Numbered from the stretch's first letter, positions 1 through 7,734 are shown. The stretch is DNA of 13,337 bases from CAZSMK01 sp964608095 (GCA_964608095.1 CAZSMK010000083.1:1-13337), one strand, 5' to 3'. The notes: generated by a model from the letters alone, not told the origin. Translations and numbers: made by a program.

Positions 1-135
1 GATATCGGCATCACTGGCAGCGACGGCAAAGCCGTTATTTTCAGAAATGGTAAAATAATCCTTACCGTACCGGAAGAGAATCTGGTCGAGGCTTTCACAC
101 AGGAACTTCGAAAGTTGATAGAAAACAAATCATAA
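1..135 (+). CDS. 3' end of an unrecognised gene
   Basis: An open frame enters from the left edge in frame 1 and ends at TAA 133-135, leaving the last 44 residues. The fragment reads as two short beta strands joined by a turn (around GSDGKAVIFRNGKIILTV), followed by an acidic amphipathic helix that ends in ENKS. It stops 13 bases before the start of the NAD(P)HX repair gene, so the two are probably co-transcribed. No family motif is visible in so short a tail and I do not assign a function. That it is coding rests on the clean frame up to the window edge, the credible codon use and the tight spacing to the next gene. Confidence 0.65.
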   Translation, partial: DIGITGSDGKAVIFRNGKIILTVPEENLVEAFTQELRKLIENKS

Positions 136-148
136 ATGAGGAAACACA

Positions 149-1717
149 ATGAAAATTGTAACCGCAGAAGAGATGAGATTAATCGACAGGATCACCATCG
201 AAGAAAGAGGAATCCCCGGAATCCAGCTCATGGAGAAAGCGGGGAAAGCGGTTGCTGAGTTTGCGGTGAAGGAATTTTCGCCATGGAATGTCGCCGTTAT
301 CACGGGAAAAGGCAACAATGCAGGAGACGGATTTGTCGCCGCACGGATTTTGAACGAGTTAGACATAAAAGTCTTCTTATATATTCTTGCTGACGAGAGC
401 GAGCTCTCCGGCGAGGCATTGACCAATTTCAAGAAGCTGCCTGATGAAATCTCTCGGCTAAAAATCGATAAATCCAACCTCGACCGCCTTGCTGAAGAGA
501 TCAAGAACGATGACCTCATAATCGACGCCATCCTGGGTACGGGAATAAAAGGAGAGGCGCGCGGATTATTTGCCGATGTTATTCGCATCATCAACGATTC
601 AGGACGCCCTGTGCTTGCCGTCGATATCCCCTCGGGGCTTTTTGCCGATGACGTCTATTTTAAAGGATTATGTGTGAATGCCACGGCGACGGTTACGATG
701 GGATTACCGAAAATCGGGATGACGATTTATCCCGGGGTGTTGCACACGGGAACGTTGCGCGTTGCATCGCTTGATTTCCCCGGAGAATTGCTGGAGAGCC
801 CTGAATGGAAACACAACTTATTACTGGCTGATGACATCCGTGAATATTTCCCTAATCGTTACAGTAACAGCAACAAGAAGACCTTCGGCTATTTATTGAT
901 ATGTGCGGGTTCGCCGGGTATGACCGGTGCAGCAATCCTGTCAGCCGGTGCGGCAACGCGCTCAGGCGTCGGGCTTGTCTATCTCGCCGCTCCCGCTCAA
1001 TGCATGACGTCGATTGAAACAAATCTCATCGATCCGGTTAAAATACCTCTCCCCGGCGTGGAACAGGGCTTTCTGGGGCCGGAATCGTTGGATGCGCTTG
1101 TAGAGCTGCTGTCCCGAATAGATGCCGTCGCATTAGGTCCCGGTCTTGGACAGCATCCCGAGACCAGGAAGTTCGTCCATGCATTTTTGGAAATCGTACA
1201 GGACAAACCGATGGTGATCGACGCAGACGGCTTGAATGTCCTTGCAGGGGAAACGAACCGGATAAAAGAACACGAGGCACCTTTAATACTGACCCCGCAC
1301 CCGGGCGAGATGGCGCGCCTGCTCGGCGGCGATGCTACACCGCAAACCGTTCAGCAAAACAGAATCCAGATTGCACGCGAGTTTGCGTTTCAACACCAGG
1401 TAATCCTCGTGCTCAAAGGATTCAGAACCGTTATCGCTGCGCCAGATGGTCAGGTATGGATAAATCCTACGGGAAACAGTGGACTGGCAAAAGGGGGAAG
1501 CGGTGATGTGTTGACCGGCTTGATTGGGGGTTTTCTCGCCCAGCGGGTCGAACCGCTCAAGGCTGCCTTGATCGGCGTCTACTTGCATGGGCTTATCGGC
1601 GAGGTCTGTGCAAAAAAGAAAACCGAACGTGGTATGACACCGGTCGATCTCGTCGACAAAATCCCTGATACCTATTTCAAACTGATTGAATATGACGACG
1701 ACCCACGCCTTTCGTGA
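149..1717 (+). CDS. nnr: Bifunctional NAD(P)H-hydrate epimerase / ADP-dependent NAD(P)H-hydrate dehydratase
   Basis: This enzyme repairs damaged nicotinamide cofactors in the cytoplasm. The N-terminal half (about residues 1-215, YjeF_N/NnrE) interconverts R- and S-NAD(P)HX; the C-terminal half (about 225-510, NnrD, ribokinase-like fold) dehydrates S-NAD(P)HX, using ADP in bacteria. Visible NnrE signatures are GKGNNAGDG (53-61), DAILGTGIKGEARG (126-139) and AVDIPSGL (157-164). NnrD signatures are AGSPGMTGAAILSAGAA (253-269), ALGPGLG (328-334), VIDADGLN (356-363), LTPHPGEM (381-388) and the nucleotide-binding KGGSGDVLTG (448-457). The length of 522 residues is normal for the fused form. The ATG is preceded by GAGG about 8 bases upstream (TGAGGAAACACA-ATG), which supports this start. 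It sits 13 bases after the previous gene and is followed by a 258-base spacer, so it is probably the last gene of its unit. No terminator hairpin is evident behind it. Confidence 0.95.
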   Translation: MKIVTAEEMRLIDRITIEERGIPGIQLMEKAGKAVAEFAVKEFSPWNVAVITGKGNNAGDGFVAARILNELDIKVFLYILADESELSGEALTNFKKLPDEISRLKIDKSNLDRLAEEIKNDDLIIDAILGTGIKGEARGLFADVIRIINDSGRPVLAVDIPSGLFADDVYFKGLCVNATATVTMGLPKIGMTIYPGVLHTGTLRVASLDFPGELLESPEWKHNLLLADDIREYFPNRYSNSNKKTFGYLLICAGSPGMTGAAILSAGAATRSGVGLVYLAAPAQCMTSIETNLIDPVKIPLPGVEQGFLGPESLDALVELLSRIDAVALGPGLGQHPETRKFVHAFLEIVQDKPMVIDADGLNVLAGETNRIKEHEAPLILTPHPGEMARLLGGDATPQTVQQNRIQIAREFAFQHQVILVLKGFRTVIAAPDGQVWINPTGNSGLAKGGSGDVLTGLIGGFLAQRVEPLKAALIGVYLHGLIGEVCAKKKTERGMTPVDLVDKIPDTYFKLIEYDDDPRLS

Positions 1718-1801
1718 TTCTCCTCTATTCCCGAATCCTTTCCCTCCATGGCAAAACGTCCCAGCAAGTCTCATTTCCGTTGAGCATTCGCTCGATTACG
1801 T

Positions 1802-1830
1802 TTGACTTCATTTTTGAAAAGGAGTAAAAT
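1802..1830 (+). promoter_or_regulatory. Possible sigma70-type promoter (upstream copy)
   Basis: TTGACT (1802-1807) and TAAAAT (1825-1830) are separated by 17 bases, five of six matches to the consensus in each box. It lies in the spacer before the YggU/PNP/ileS run and would give a leader of about 140 bases. It overlaps an AAAAGGAG motif (1817-1824) which, if it were a ribosome binding site, would need transcription from farther upstream. Inferred from sequence match only. Confidence 0.35.
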
Positions 1831-1908
1831 AAAAATTCTTTTGCTCCTGTTGGGTTGCGTCGTGGCTAACGCAAATTCTGAAATGTAGTTCTACGAAGCC
1901 ATTTATGG

Positions 1909-1939
1909 TTGACAATCAACATGGGAAAAGTGGTACTAT
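1909..1939 (+). promoter_or_regulatory. Likely promoter of the yggU-PNP-ileS-dksA-lspA run
   Basis: A perfect -35 box TTGACA (1909-1914) is followed after 19 bases by TACTAT (1934-1939), preceded by TG one base earlier (TGgTACTAT), an extended -10 arrangement. Transcription would start near 1946, about 30 bases before the ATG at 1976. That leaves only about 9 bases before the alternative TTG at 1955, which is one reason to prefer the ATG. The long spacer and the 4/6 match of the -10 box keep confidence moderate. Confidence 0.5.
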
Positions 1940-1975
1940 CACGGCTTTATCGTCTTGATAGATTTCCCTGTAACC

Positions 1976-2290
1976 ATGGTTGACTTTTTAGAGGACACAG
2001 CGAAAGGTGTCATGTTAAAACTGCGAGTTCATCCTTGCGCCGGGTGTTCCGCGGTACGGGGAGTGATGGGCGAGCGCCTGAAGATCGACATTGCCGCACA
2101 GCCGGAAGGAGGGCGGGCAAACAAAGAATTGATCAAATTTTTGGCTCGTTTATTGAAGATAGGAAAAGACAGAATCAGCATACTTCGAGGTGAAAAGGGT
2201 AGAGATAAAAGTCTGCTGATTACGGGCATGAACATCAATGATGTGTCGGAAATGATACACCGAACTCTAAAAGAAGGAGAAGGAACGTGA
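1976..2290 (+). CDS. YggU/DUF167 family protein
   Basis: A small cytoplasmic protein of 104 residues belonging to the DUF167 (YggU) family, whose biochemical role is not established. The family pattern is clear: a leading pair of strands (GVMLKLRVHP), the ERLKIDIAAQPEGGRANKELIKFLA core, and the RISILRGEKGRDKSLLI segment, where the conserved G-E/K-S/R-K loop is present. Residues 21 and 24 are cysteines (HPCAGCS) where most family members have small or basic residues. The frame is open back to TTG 1955, which would add seven residues. I prefer ATG 1976 because the family usually starts about ten residues before the first strand and because of the predicted promoter position. Neither start has a good ribosome binding site. 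Its stop TGA overlaps the GTG start of the next gene, so the two are likely translationally coupled. Confidence 0.85.
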   Translation: MVDFLEDTAKGVMLKLRVHPCAGCSAVRGVMGERLKIDIAAQPEGGRANKELIKFLARLLKIGKDRISILRGEKGRDKSLLITGMNINDVSEMIHRTLKEGEGT

Positions 2291-3108
2291 CGGAACTCAT
2301 AAAACAGATAACCCAGTCGATCGATTTCATTCGAACAAAAACCGATACTGTCCCTGAGGCAGCCATTATCTGTGGTACGGGAATGGGTCAGCTGGGTGAT
2401 GAAGTAGAAAACGGCTTAAAAATTCCTTACCGTCAGATTCCCCATTTCCCTATATCAACGGTTGAAACTCATAAGGGCTATCTTGTTCTTGGAGAGCTGG
2501 AGGGCAAAAAAGTCGTCATCATGCAGGGAAGGTTTCACCGCTACGAGGGATACTCGCTCCAGCAGGTGACTTTTCCAGTGCGGGTGATGAAGGTTCTGGG
2601 CGCACCGACTCTCATCATAACCAATGCCGTGGGAAGCATGAACCCTCATATTAAAGCAGGCTCGCTTGTCTTGATCGCAGACCATATTAATCTCATGGGC
2701 GATAATCCCTTGATAGGACCTAATGAAGACACTATCGGACCGAGGTTTCCGGATATGAGTGAGCCATATAGCCGGGAGTTGATCAGCATGGCGGAAGAGA
2801 TCGCACTTGATAACAAGATACGAACACACCGTGGTGTGGCGATTGCGGTTACAGGACCTTGCCTCGAGACCGCCGCTGAATATCGCTTCTTCCGTCGCAT
2901 AGGCGCCGATATCGTAACCATGTCGACTATTCCGGAAGTCATCGTCGCCAACCATATGGGTATGAAAACTCTTGGTTTGTCAACGGTAACGGATGAATGT
3001 TATCCCGACGCACTTAAACCTGCCAACATCGAAGAGATAATAAGGATATCCAACGAGAAAGAACCGGAACGGCAAACAATTATTAGAGGCATATTACGCA
3101 CACTGTAA
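2287..3108 (+). CDS. Purine nucleoside phosphorylase (trimeric PNP/MTAP family)
   Basis: Phosphorolysis of purine (deoxy)nucleosides to free base and (deoxy)ribose-1-phosphate, for purine salvage in the cytoplasm. At 273 residues it fits the trimeric NP-I family. Visible motifs: ICGTGMGQL phosphate loop (28-36), GRFHRYEGY with the phosphate-site His84 (81-89), TNAVGSMNP (112-120), GPCLET with the base-contacting Glu194 (190-195), and MSTIPEVIVANHMG (212-225). At the position of the human Asn243 that selects 6-oxopurines, this protein has Asp236 in VTDECYPD. The GTG start (2287-2289) overlaps the preceding stop and has AAGGAG about 7 bases upstream, so start choice is secure. Asp at this site occurs in methylthioadenosine phosphorylases and in some bacterial PNPs. 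The exact purine preference (6-oxo or 6-amino) is therefore open. Confidence 0.9.
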   Translation: MTELIKQITQSIDFIRTKTDTVPEAAIICGTGMGQLGDEVENGLKIPYRQIPHFPISTVETHKGYLVLGELEGKKVVIMQGRFHRYEGYSLQQVTFPVRVMKVLGAPTLIITNAVGSMNPHIKAGSLVLIADHINLMGDNPLIGPNEDTIGPRFPDMSEPYSRELISMAEEIALDNKIRTHRGVAIAVTGPCLETAAEYRFFRRIGADIVTMSTIPEVIVANHMGMKTLGLSTVTDECYPDALKPANIEEIIRISNEKEPERQTIIRGILRTL

Positions 3109-3168
3109 TATAAACATCTGGATAGATCGTTTAATAACTCGAAAGACACGAATACCGAGACCGTTAGA

Positions 3169-5997
3169 ATGAACGATAAGATAAACTATAAAGATACCCT
3201 ACAACTGCCAAAGACAAAATTTCCGATGAAGGCGAGTCTTTTGCAACGCGAGCCGGAGATTCTTGCCCACTGGAATCGTATCAATCTTCATAAGGAGATA
3301 GTAGAGAAAAACCGCGGCAATGAGTCGTTCGTGCTTCACGACGGCCCGCCGTATGCAAACGGCGATATCCATGTCGGTCATGCCCTGAATAAAGTCCTCA
3401 AGGATTTTATTGTTCGATATAAAGTTATGAAAGGTTTTTTCTCGAATTATGTGCCGGGCTGGGATTGTCATGGGCTCCCCATCGAGCAGAAAGTTACCTC
3501 TCAACTGGGCGAATCTGCTCGGCAAAAAGAAATAATCGAGATACGCAAACTCTGCCATGAGTATGCAATGAAATATGTTGACATTCAGAGAGAACAATTC
3601 AAGAGGCTTGGAGTTGACGGCGATTGGGAAAAACCCTATCTCACGTTGACCCACGATTATGAAGTCGGGGTATTGAATGCGTTCCGAACACTCGTTGAGA
3701 AAGGCTTTGTTTATCGTGGACTCAAGCCGGTACATTGGTGTTACTCGTGTAGAACCGCGCTCGCCGAGGCGGAGGTTGAATATACCGAGCATGTTTCACC
3801 CAGCATACATGTTCGTTTTCCCCTCATGGACAAGGATAAAAAAGACTTTCTGCGTGATGCCGGGGACGTCTCAATCGTTATATGGACCACTACCCCGTGG
3901 ACATTGCCCGCCAATCTCGCCGTGTGCCTGCATCCTGATCGGTCTTATGTCATGGTTACGGGCACTGCACCTGATAAGGGCACTACGGAAAACTTTATAG
4001 TGGCTGAGGCGCTGCTTGATAATTTCATCAAGGATTGCAATATCTCCGTCGAGAAGATAGCGGTAAAATTTAAAGGTTCCGACATCGAAGGATTACATTG
4101 CGCTCATCCGCTGCTCGACAAGGAATCCCTCGTAATTAACGGTACCCACGTCACCCTCGAGCAGGGTACAGGCTGTGTTCATACCGCTCCCGGACACGGC
4201 ATGGATGATTATCTTATCGGCCTTAAATATAATCTGCCCGTCTTTGTACCCGTAGATAGCGAGGGCAAGTTTACGGAAGACTACAAACCCATGAAGGGGA
4301 TTCTTGTCTGGGATGCGAACGATAAGATTCTCGAACTACTGAAGTCCAAAAAGTTGTTGCTCAAATCGGATACTCTAAAACATTCATACCCGCATTGCTG
4401 GCGGTGTCATAATCCCATCATATTTCGTGCAACCGAACAGTGGTTCATGAAGGTAGACCATAACGACCTTCGGAAGAAGGCACTGGAGGAGATAGAGCGT
4501 GTAAAATGGGTACCGCGCTGGGGCAAGGAAAGAATTGCCTCGATGCTTGAAGTACGACCGGATTGGTGTCTGAGCCGACAACGCTCATGGGGTGTTCCTA
4601 TCCCGGTACTTCATTGCAATCAATGTCACCACTCAATCCTCGACCTGCAGGTTATGCAAAAATTTATCGAGAAGGTCAGCCAGAAAGGAACCGATATCTG
4701 GTATACCGAACCTTTGGAAAATTGGTGTCCCCCGGATTTTAAATGTCCCGAATGCGGCGGAACCGATCTCAGTAAAGAGTTCGATATTGTAGACGTATGG
4801 TTTGAATCCGGTGCAAGTCATATCGCCGTGTGTGAACAACACCCGGATTTAGGTTCACCCGTGGACATGTACCTCGAGGGAAGCGACCAGCACCGCGGAT
4901 GGTTTCAGTCGTCTTTGCTCGTAGGCATGGGGGCGCGTTCGCATGCCCCGTACAAGATAGTTCTCACCCATGGCTTCACTCTCGATGAAAAAGGTGAAGC
5001 AATGAGTAAGTCAAAAGGCAACGTCATTTCGCCTCTTGAAATAATCGATAAATTCGGCGCGGATATTCTCAGACTCTGGGTCGCATCGGAAGACTATCGC
5101 AACGACGTCAGAGTATCTTTTGAAAGTCTTAACCGCATTGCCGAGGCGTACCGTAGAATTCGAAATACTACCCGGTTTTTGCTCGGGAATCTCAACGATT
5201 TCGGTCCTGCGATGCATTCCACCTCCTACGACACCATGGAGGAAATCGACCGGTGGGCTTTACATCAACTTGCCACCCTGATCAGAAATGTTGATCAAGC
5301 ATACGAATGTTCTGAGTTTCATAAAATTTATCACTATGTCCACAAATTCTGTGTCGTTGAGATGAGCTCTATGTATCTCGACGTAGTCAAGGATAGATTG
5401 TACTGTTCCGGCGCCAATGAACATACTCGACGTTCCGCACAGACCGTTCTGTATCATGTTTTCTCCACCTTGCTCCGCCTGGTCTCGCCGATCCTCGTGT
5501 TTACTGCAGAGGAATCGTGGGGATACCTCTTTCAAAACGATAAAAGCGTTCATCTACAAGATTTCCCAATCGCCCCGGACACATGGCTTGACACAAAACT
5601 CGATACACGCTGGGAACAATTGCTTCAAGTTCGTGAAACGGCTCTCGGTGTATTAGAAGAAGCCCGAAGAAACCGCGTAATCGGTCATTCTCTCGACGCA
5701 TCAATCAAGATCACCACACCGAATACCAAATGGTACGAACTCTTGAAATCATACGAAAAGGATCTGGCGGATTTGTGTATTGTATCTCACGTCGAGCTGG
5801 AACTTACGTCAGCAGAGAAAATAAAGGAAGCCCTCACTGATTCGAACCTCCAGAGGTTACCGCTAAAAATCGAGGTTTCGCATGCACCCGGTAAAAAATG
5901 TGAACGATGTTGGAAATATTCTACTGAAATCGGAAAAGACCATGAGTTTCCGACATTATGTGAACGGTGCATTAATGTGTTAAGGAGGTCAGAATAA
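3169..5997 (+). CDS. ileS: Isoleucyl-tRNA synthetase
   Basis: Class I aminoacyl-tRNA synthetase that charges tRNA-Ile with isoleucine; full length at 942 residues. Domains in order: Rossmann catalytic core with the HIGH-type motif HVGH (68-71); CP1 editing domain with WTTTPWTLPAN (239-249) and GHGMDDY (342-348), which hydrolyses Val-tRNA-Ile; second half of the core with the KMSKS-type loop AMSKS (611-615); the anticodon-binding helical domain; and a C-terminal zinc knuckle with Cys911, Cys914, Cys931 and Cys934. The cysteine pairs in HCWRCHN and, further on, CNQCHH and CPECGG are typical of the family. The zinc knuckle marks the common bacterial type and not the eukaryote-like, mupirocin-resistant type. 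ATG 3169 lies 60 bases after the PNP stop with no strong ribosome binding site. The N-terminus (KDTLQLPKTKFPMKASL) matches the family start, so this ATG is right. Its stop TAA shares one base with the next ATG. Confidence 0.97.
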   Translation: MNDKINYKDTLQLPKTKFPMKASLLQREPEILAHWNRINLHKEIVEKNRGNESFVLHDGPPYANGDIHVGHALNKVLKDFIVRYKVMKGFFSNYVPGWDCHGLPIEQKVTSQLGESARQKEIIEIRKLCHEYAMKYVDIQREQFKRLGVDGDWEKPYLTLTHDYEVGVLNAFRTLVEKGFVYRGLKPVHWCYSCRTALAEAEVEYTEHVSPSIHVRFPLMDKDKKDFLRDAGDVSIVIWTTTPWTLPANLAVCLHPDRSYVMVTGTAPDKGTTENFIVAEALLDNFIKDCNISVEKIAVKFKGSDIEGLHCAHPLLDKESLVINGTHVTLEQGTGCVHTAPGHGMDDYLIGLKYNLPVFVPVDSEGKFTEDYKPMKGILVWDANDKILELLKSKKLLLKSDTLKHSYPHCWRCHNPIIFRATEQWFMKVDHNDLRKKALEEIERVKWVPRWGKERIASMLEVRPDWCLSRQRSWGVPIPVLHCNQCHHSILDLQVMQKFIEKVSQKGTDIWYTEPLENWCPPDFKCPECGGTDLSKEFDIVDVWFESGASHIAVCEQHPDLGSPVDMYLEGSDQHRGWFQSSLLVGMGARSHAPYKIVLTHGFTLDEKGEAMSKSKGNVISPLEIIDKFGADILRLWVASEDYRNDVRVSFESLNRIAEAYRRIRNTTRFLLGNLNDFGPAMHSTSYDTMEEIDRWALHQLATLIRNVDQAYECSEFHKIYHYVHKFCVVEMSSMYLDVVKDRLYCSGANEHTRRSAQTVLYHVFSTLLRLVSPILVFTAEESWGYLFQNDKSVHLQDFPIAPDTWLDTKLDTRWEQLLQVRETALGVLEEARRNRVIGHSLDASIKITTPNTKWYELLKSYEKDLADLCIVSHVELELTSAEKIKEALTDSNLQRLPLKIEVSHAPGKKCERCWKYSTEIGKDHEFPTLCERCINVLRRSE
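5982..5989 (+). promoter_or_regulatory. Strong ribosome binding site within the end of ileS
   Basis: AAGGAGGT at 5982-5989 is a near-perfect anti-16S match, 7 bases before ATG 5997. It lies inside the last codons of ileS, so the downstream gene is translated efficiently and probably by re-initiation at the TAATG overlap. Confidence 0.8.
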
Positions 5998-7052
5998 TGG
6001 CAAAAAAGAAAACGGCAAAAAAAGCAAGAACCCGTGAAGGTTCTTCAAATGCAAAAGAGAAGGATAAGAAAGTGAAAACGAAAAAGAGAAGAACGGCTGG
6101 TAAGAAAGCCGGAAAAGTGGCTTCCAGGAGAAAAGGAACGCCACCTAAAACATCGCGAAAAAAATCTGTAAAGGTGGCGCCCGAATCTAAATCGAAAAAG
6201 GGCACGAAAAAAACAGGGAAGAAAAAAACAACCCGCAAAGCGAAACCTACACCCAAGGCGAAAAAAGTGACTGCTAAAAGAAAACCCACCGCAGCAAAAA
6301 AGAAAAAAGGTGCGGCTCCCAAAAAGAAAACGACCGGGAAAAAAAGTGTAACCCCAGAGAAAAAAAGAGCGCCTGCCCGAAAGAAGAGCGCACCGCAGAA
6401 GAAAAAAGCTGCGGCTAAAAAGAAACCTGTCGCAAAAAAGAAACCGGCTCCCCGCAAAAAGAGGAGCACAAAAGCCAAAAAAGAGGCAAAGAGGACAAGA
6501 ACTACTGATCTCCTGAGAAAGGCATTGGAAAAGCGGAAAAAGAAAGCGAAAAAGAAACCTGTGAAAAAGAAAACAACAAGGAAACGCGACACAGGAGTGA
6601 GAAAACCGAAGATGAAAACGAAAAGAACTGAAGAAAGAATAAGTATACCAAAACCCAAAAAGAGACCGAAATTCAAAAAGGCTGATTTGAACAGGCTAAA
6701 AAAAGCACTTCTTGAAGAGAAAGAACGGATCCAGGAACAGCTGCGCCGTCTTGAACGCTTATCTGTAACAGACGGGTCGTTCCGAACTGCGGATGAAATT
6801 CCCCATCATTCGGTACATATAGCGGAATTTGCCTCGGATAATCAGGCGATTGATGCAGCTATAAATTTACGCAGCATAAAAGAAGAGCAACTTGCCCATA
6901 TAGAAGAGGCGCTGGAGAAACTGGCACGTAATGAGTATGGCATATGCGAATCGTGTGGAAATCTCATTAGTATTGAACGTTTGCTGGCGTTACCTTCAGC
7001 GAAATTCTGTCTTGAATGCAAGCGTAAACTCGAAATGGGTGGAGGGTTTTAA
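5997..7052 (+). CDS. TraR/DksA-family zinc-finger protein with a long histone-H1-like lysine-rich N-terminal tail
   Basis: Two parts are plain in the 351-residue product. Residues 1 to about 222 are low-complexity and very basic: 80 lysines in the first 220 residues plus many Arg, Ala, Pro and Thr, in repeating AKKKP/KKKPA/PKKK units like histone H1 or chlamydial Hc proteins. Residues from about 225 on form a DksA/TraR module: a helix (NRLKKALLEEKERIQEQLRR), an IPHHSVHIAEFASDNQAID segment, a second helix, and a four-cysteine zinc finger with Cys317, Cys320, Cys338 and Cys341 (CESCG...FCLEC). DksA-family proteins bind in the RNA polymerase secondary channel. The acidic DxxDxA tip of E. coli DksA is not evident, so ppGpp-type regulation is unproven. 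The tail would be expected to bind DNA or RNA non-specifically; that is inference. It starts 1 base inside the ileS stop, with a strong ribosome binding site, and ends 2 bases before lspA. Confidence 0.9.
   Translation: MAKKKTAKKARTREGSSNAKEKDKKVKTKKRRTAGKKAGKVASRRKGTPPKTSRKKSVKVAPESKSKKGTKKTGKKKTTRKAKPTPKAKKVTAKRKPTAAKKKKGAAPKKKTTGKKSVTPEKKRAPARKKSAPQKKKAAAKKKPVAKKKPAPRKKRSTKAKKEAKRTRTTDLLRKALEKRKKKAKKKPVKKKTTRKRDTGVRKPKMKTKRTEERISIPKPKKRPKFKKADLNRLKKALLEEKERIQEQLRRLERLSVTDGSFRTADEIPHHSVHIAEFASDNQAIDAAINLRSIKEEQLAHIEEALEKLARNEYGICESCGNLISIERLLALPSAKFCLECKRKLEMGGGF
7041..7046 (+). promoter_or_regulatory. Ribosome binding site that fixes the TTG start of lspA
   Basis: GGAGGG at 7041-7046 lies 8 bases before TTG 7055, inside the last codons of the upstream gene. 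No ATG stands at this distance, and LspA proteins begin with a membrane helix as encoded from this TTG, so the TTG is the likely start. Confidence 0.7.
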
Positions 7053-7054
7053 TA

Positions 7055-7573
7055 TTGCCCTTTTATATCTCTGCATTCGCTGTACTTATAGTTGATCAAA
7101 TTACCAAACTCCTTGCCTTACAGTATCTCAGGCCTGCTCAAAGCCTGGAGATAATACCGGGATTATTTCGACTCTACTTTGCCACCAATACCGGCGGTGC
7201 ATTCTCCATATTAAGCGATAAAACAGGGATACTTATTTTTTTCTCGTCGGTCGCCGTAGTGGTCATATTCGGCTGGCAACTTACCCTTCCCGCAAAAGAC
7301 TGGCTTATGAAATCATCATTGGGGATGATTTTCGGCGGCGCCATCGGGAACCTTATCGACCGATTCATGCGCGGACTCGTCATCGACTTCTTCGATGTTC
7401 ACTGGCATTACAAAGTTCATTGGCCGACCTTTAACTTGGCTGATACCTTCATTTGCATCGGTGTTGGCCTGGTCATTTTCTGTACCCTTTTTCCAGCGGT
7501 TCATGAACGCCTTATCGGTAAGAAACACGCCGAAAATACCGCCCCCCACGAAGATTTTGCACCACATGATTGA
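7055..7573 (+). CDS. lspA: Lipoprotein signal peptidase (signal peptidase II)
   Basis: Inner-membrane aspartyl protease that removes the signal peptide from diacylglyceryl-modified prolipoproteins. The 172-residue product shows the expected four membrane segments and family boxes: VDQITK (13-18), NTGGAFS (45-51), GNLIDR (98-103), LVIDFFDVHW (108-117) and FNLADT (126-131). The catalytic dyad should be Asp111 and Asp130; their 19-residue spacing equals that of the P. aeruginosa enzyme (Asp124/Asp143). The C-terminus is hydrophilic and ends soon after the last helix. Translation starts at TTG with a good ribosome binding site. The gene follows the TraR/DksA gene by 2 bases and closes the operon. 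The 161 bases behind it hold no convincing terminator. Confidence 0.95.
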   Translation: MPFYISAFAVLIVDQITKLLALQYLRPAQSLEIIPGLFRLYFATNTGGAFSILSDKTGILIFFSSVAVVVIFGWQLTLPAKDWLMKSSLGMIFGGAIGNLIDRFMRGLVIDFFDVHWHYKVHWPTFNLADTFICIGVGLVIFCTLFPAVHERLIGKKHAENTAPHEDFAPHD

Positions 7574-7734
7574 TTCTTTCTTGCATTGCATAACGCGAAT
7601 TGCTTCCAATATAATGTCTCCGATTCATAAATTCTGTACATGCATAAAACTTAAAATTGAAAAATCGTGAATGGTTTTCTAAGTCAAGAAGCTAAGGTAC
7701 AACCTGCTGAGATGATTGTGTACTCGTATATAAA

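Noticed and set aside
1283..1774. A 163-codon minus-strand open frame overlapping the end of the NAD(P)HX repair gene
   Set aside because: It lies almost entirely opposite conserved NnrD motifs and has no ribosome binding site or recognisable sequence.
5972..6676. A 234-codon minus-strand open frame opposite the lysine-rich tail, rich in Phe and Leu and looking like a membrane protein
   Set aside because: It is the antisense of AAA/AAG/GCA codons (TTT, CTT, TGC), which gives long hydrophobic frames by composition alone. The plus-strand frame has a perfect ribosome binding site and ends in a recognisable zinc-finger domain.
7721..7734. TATATAAA directly before the transporter ATG as a -10 box of a leaderless transcript
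   Set aside because: No matching -35 box at proper spacing; the AT-rich context makes this match weak.
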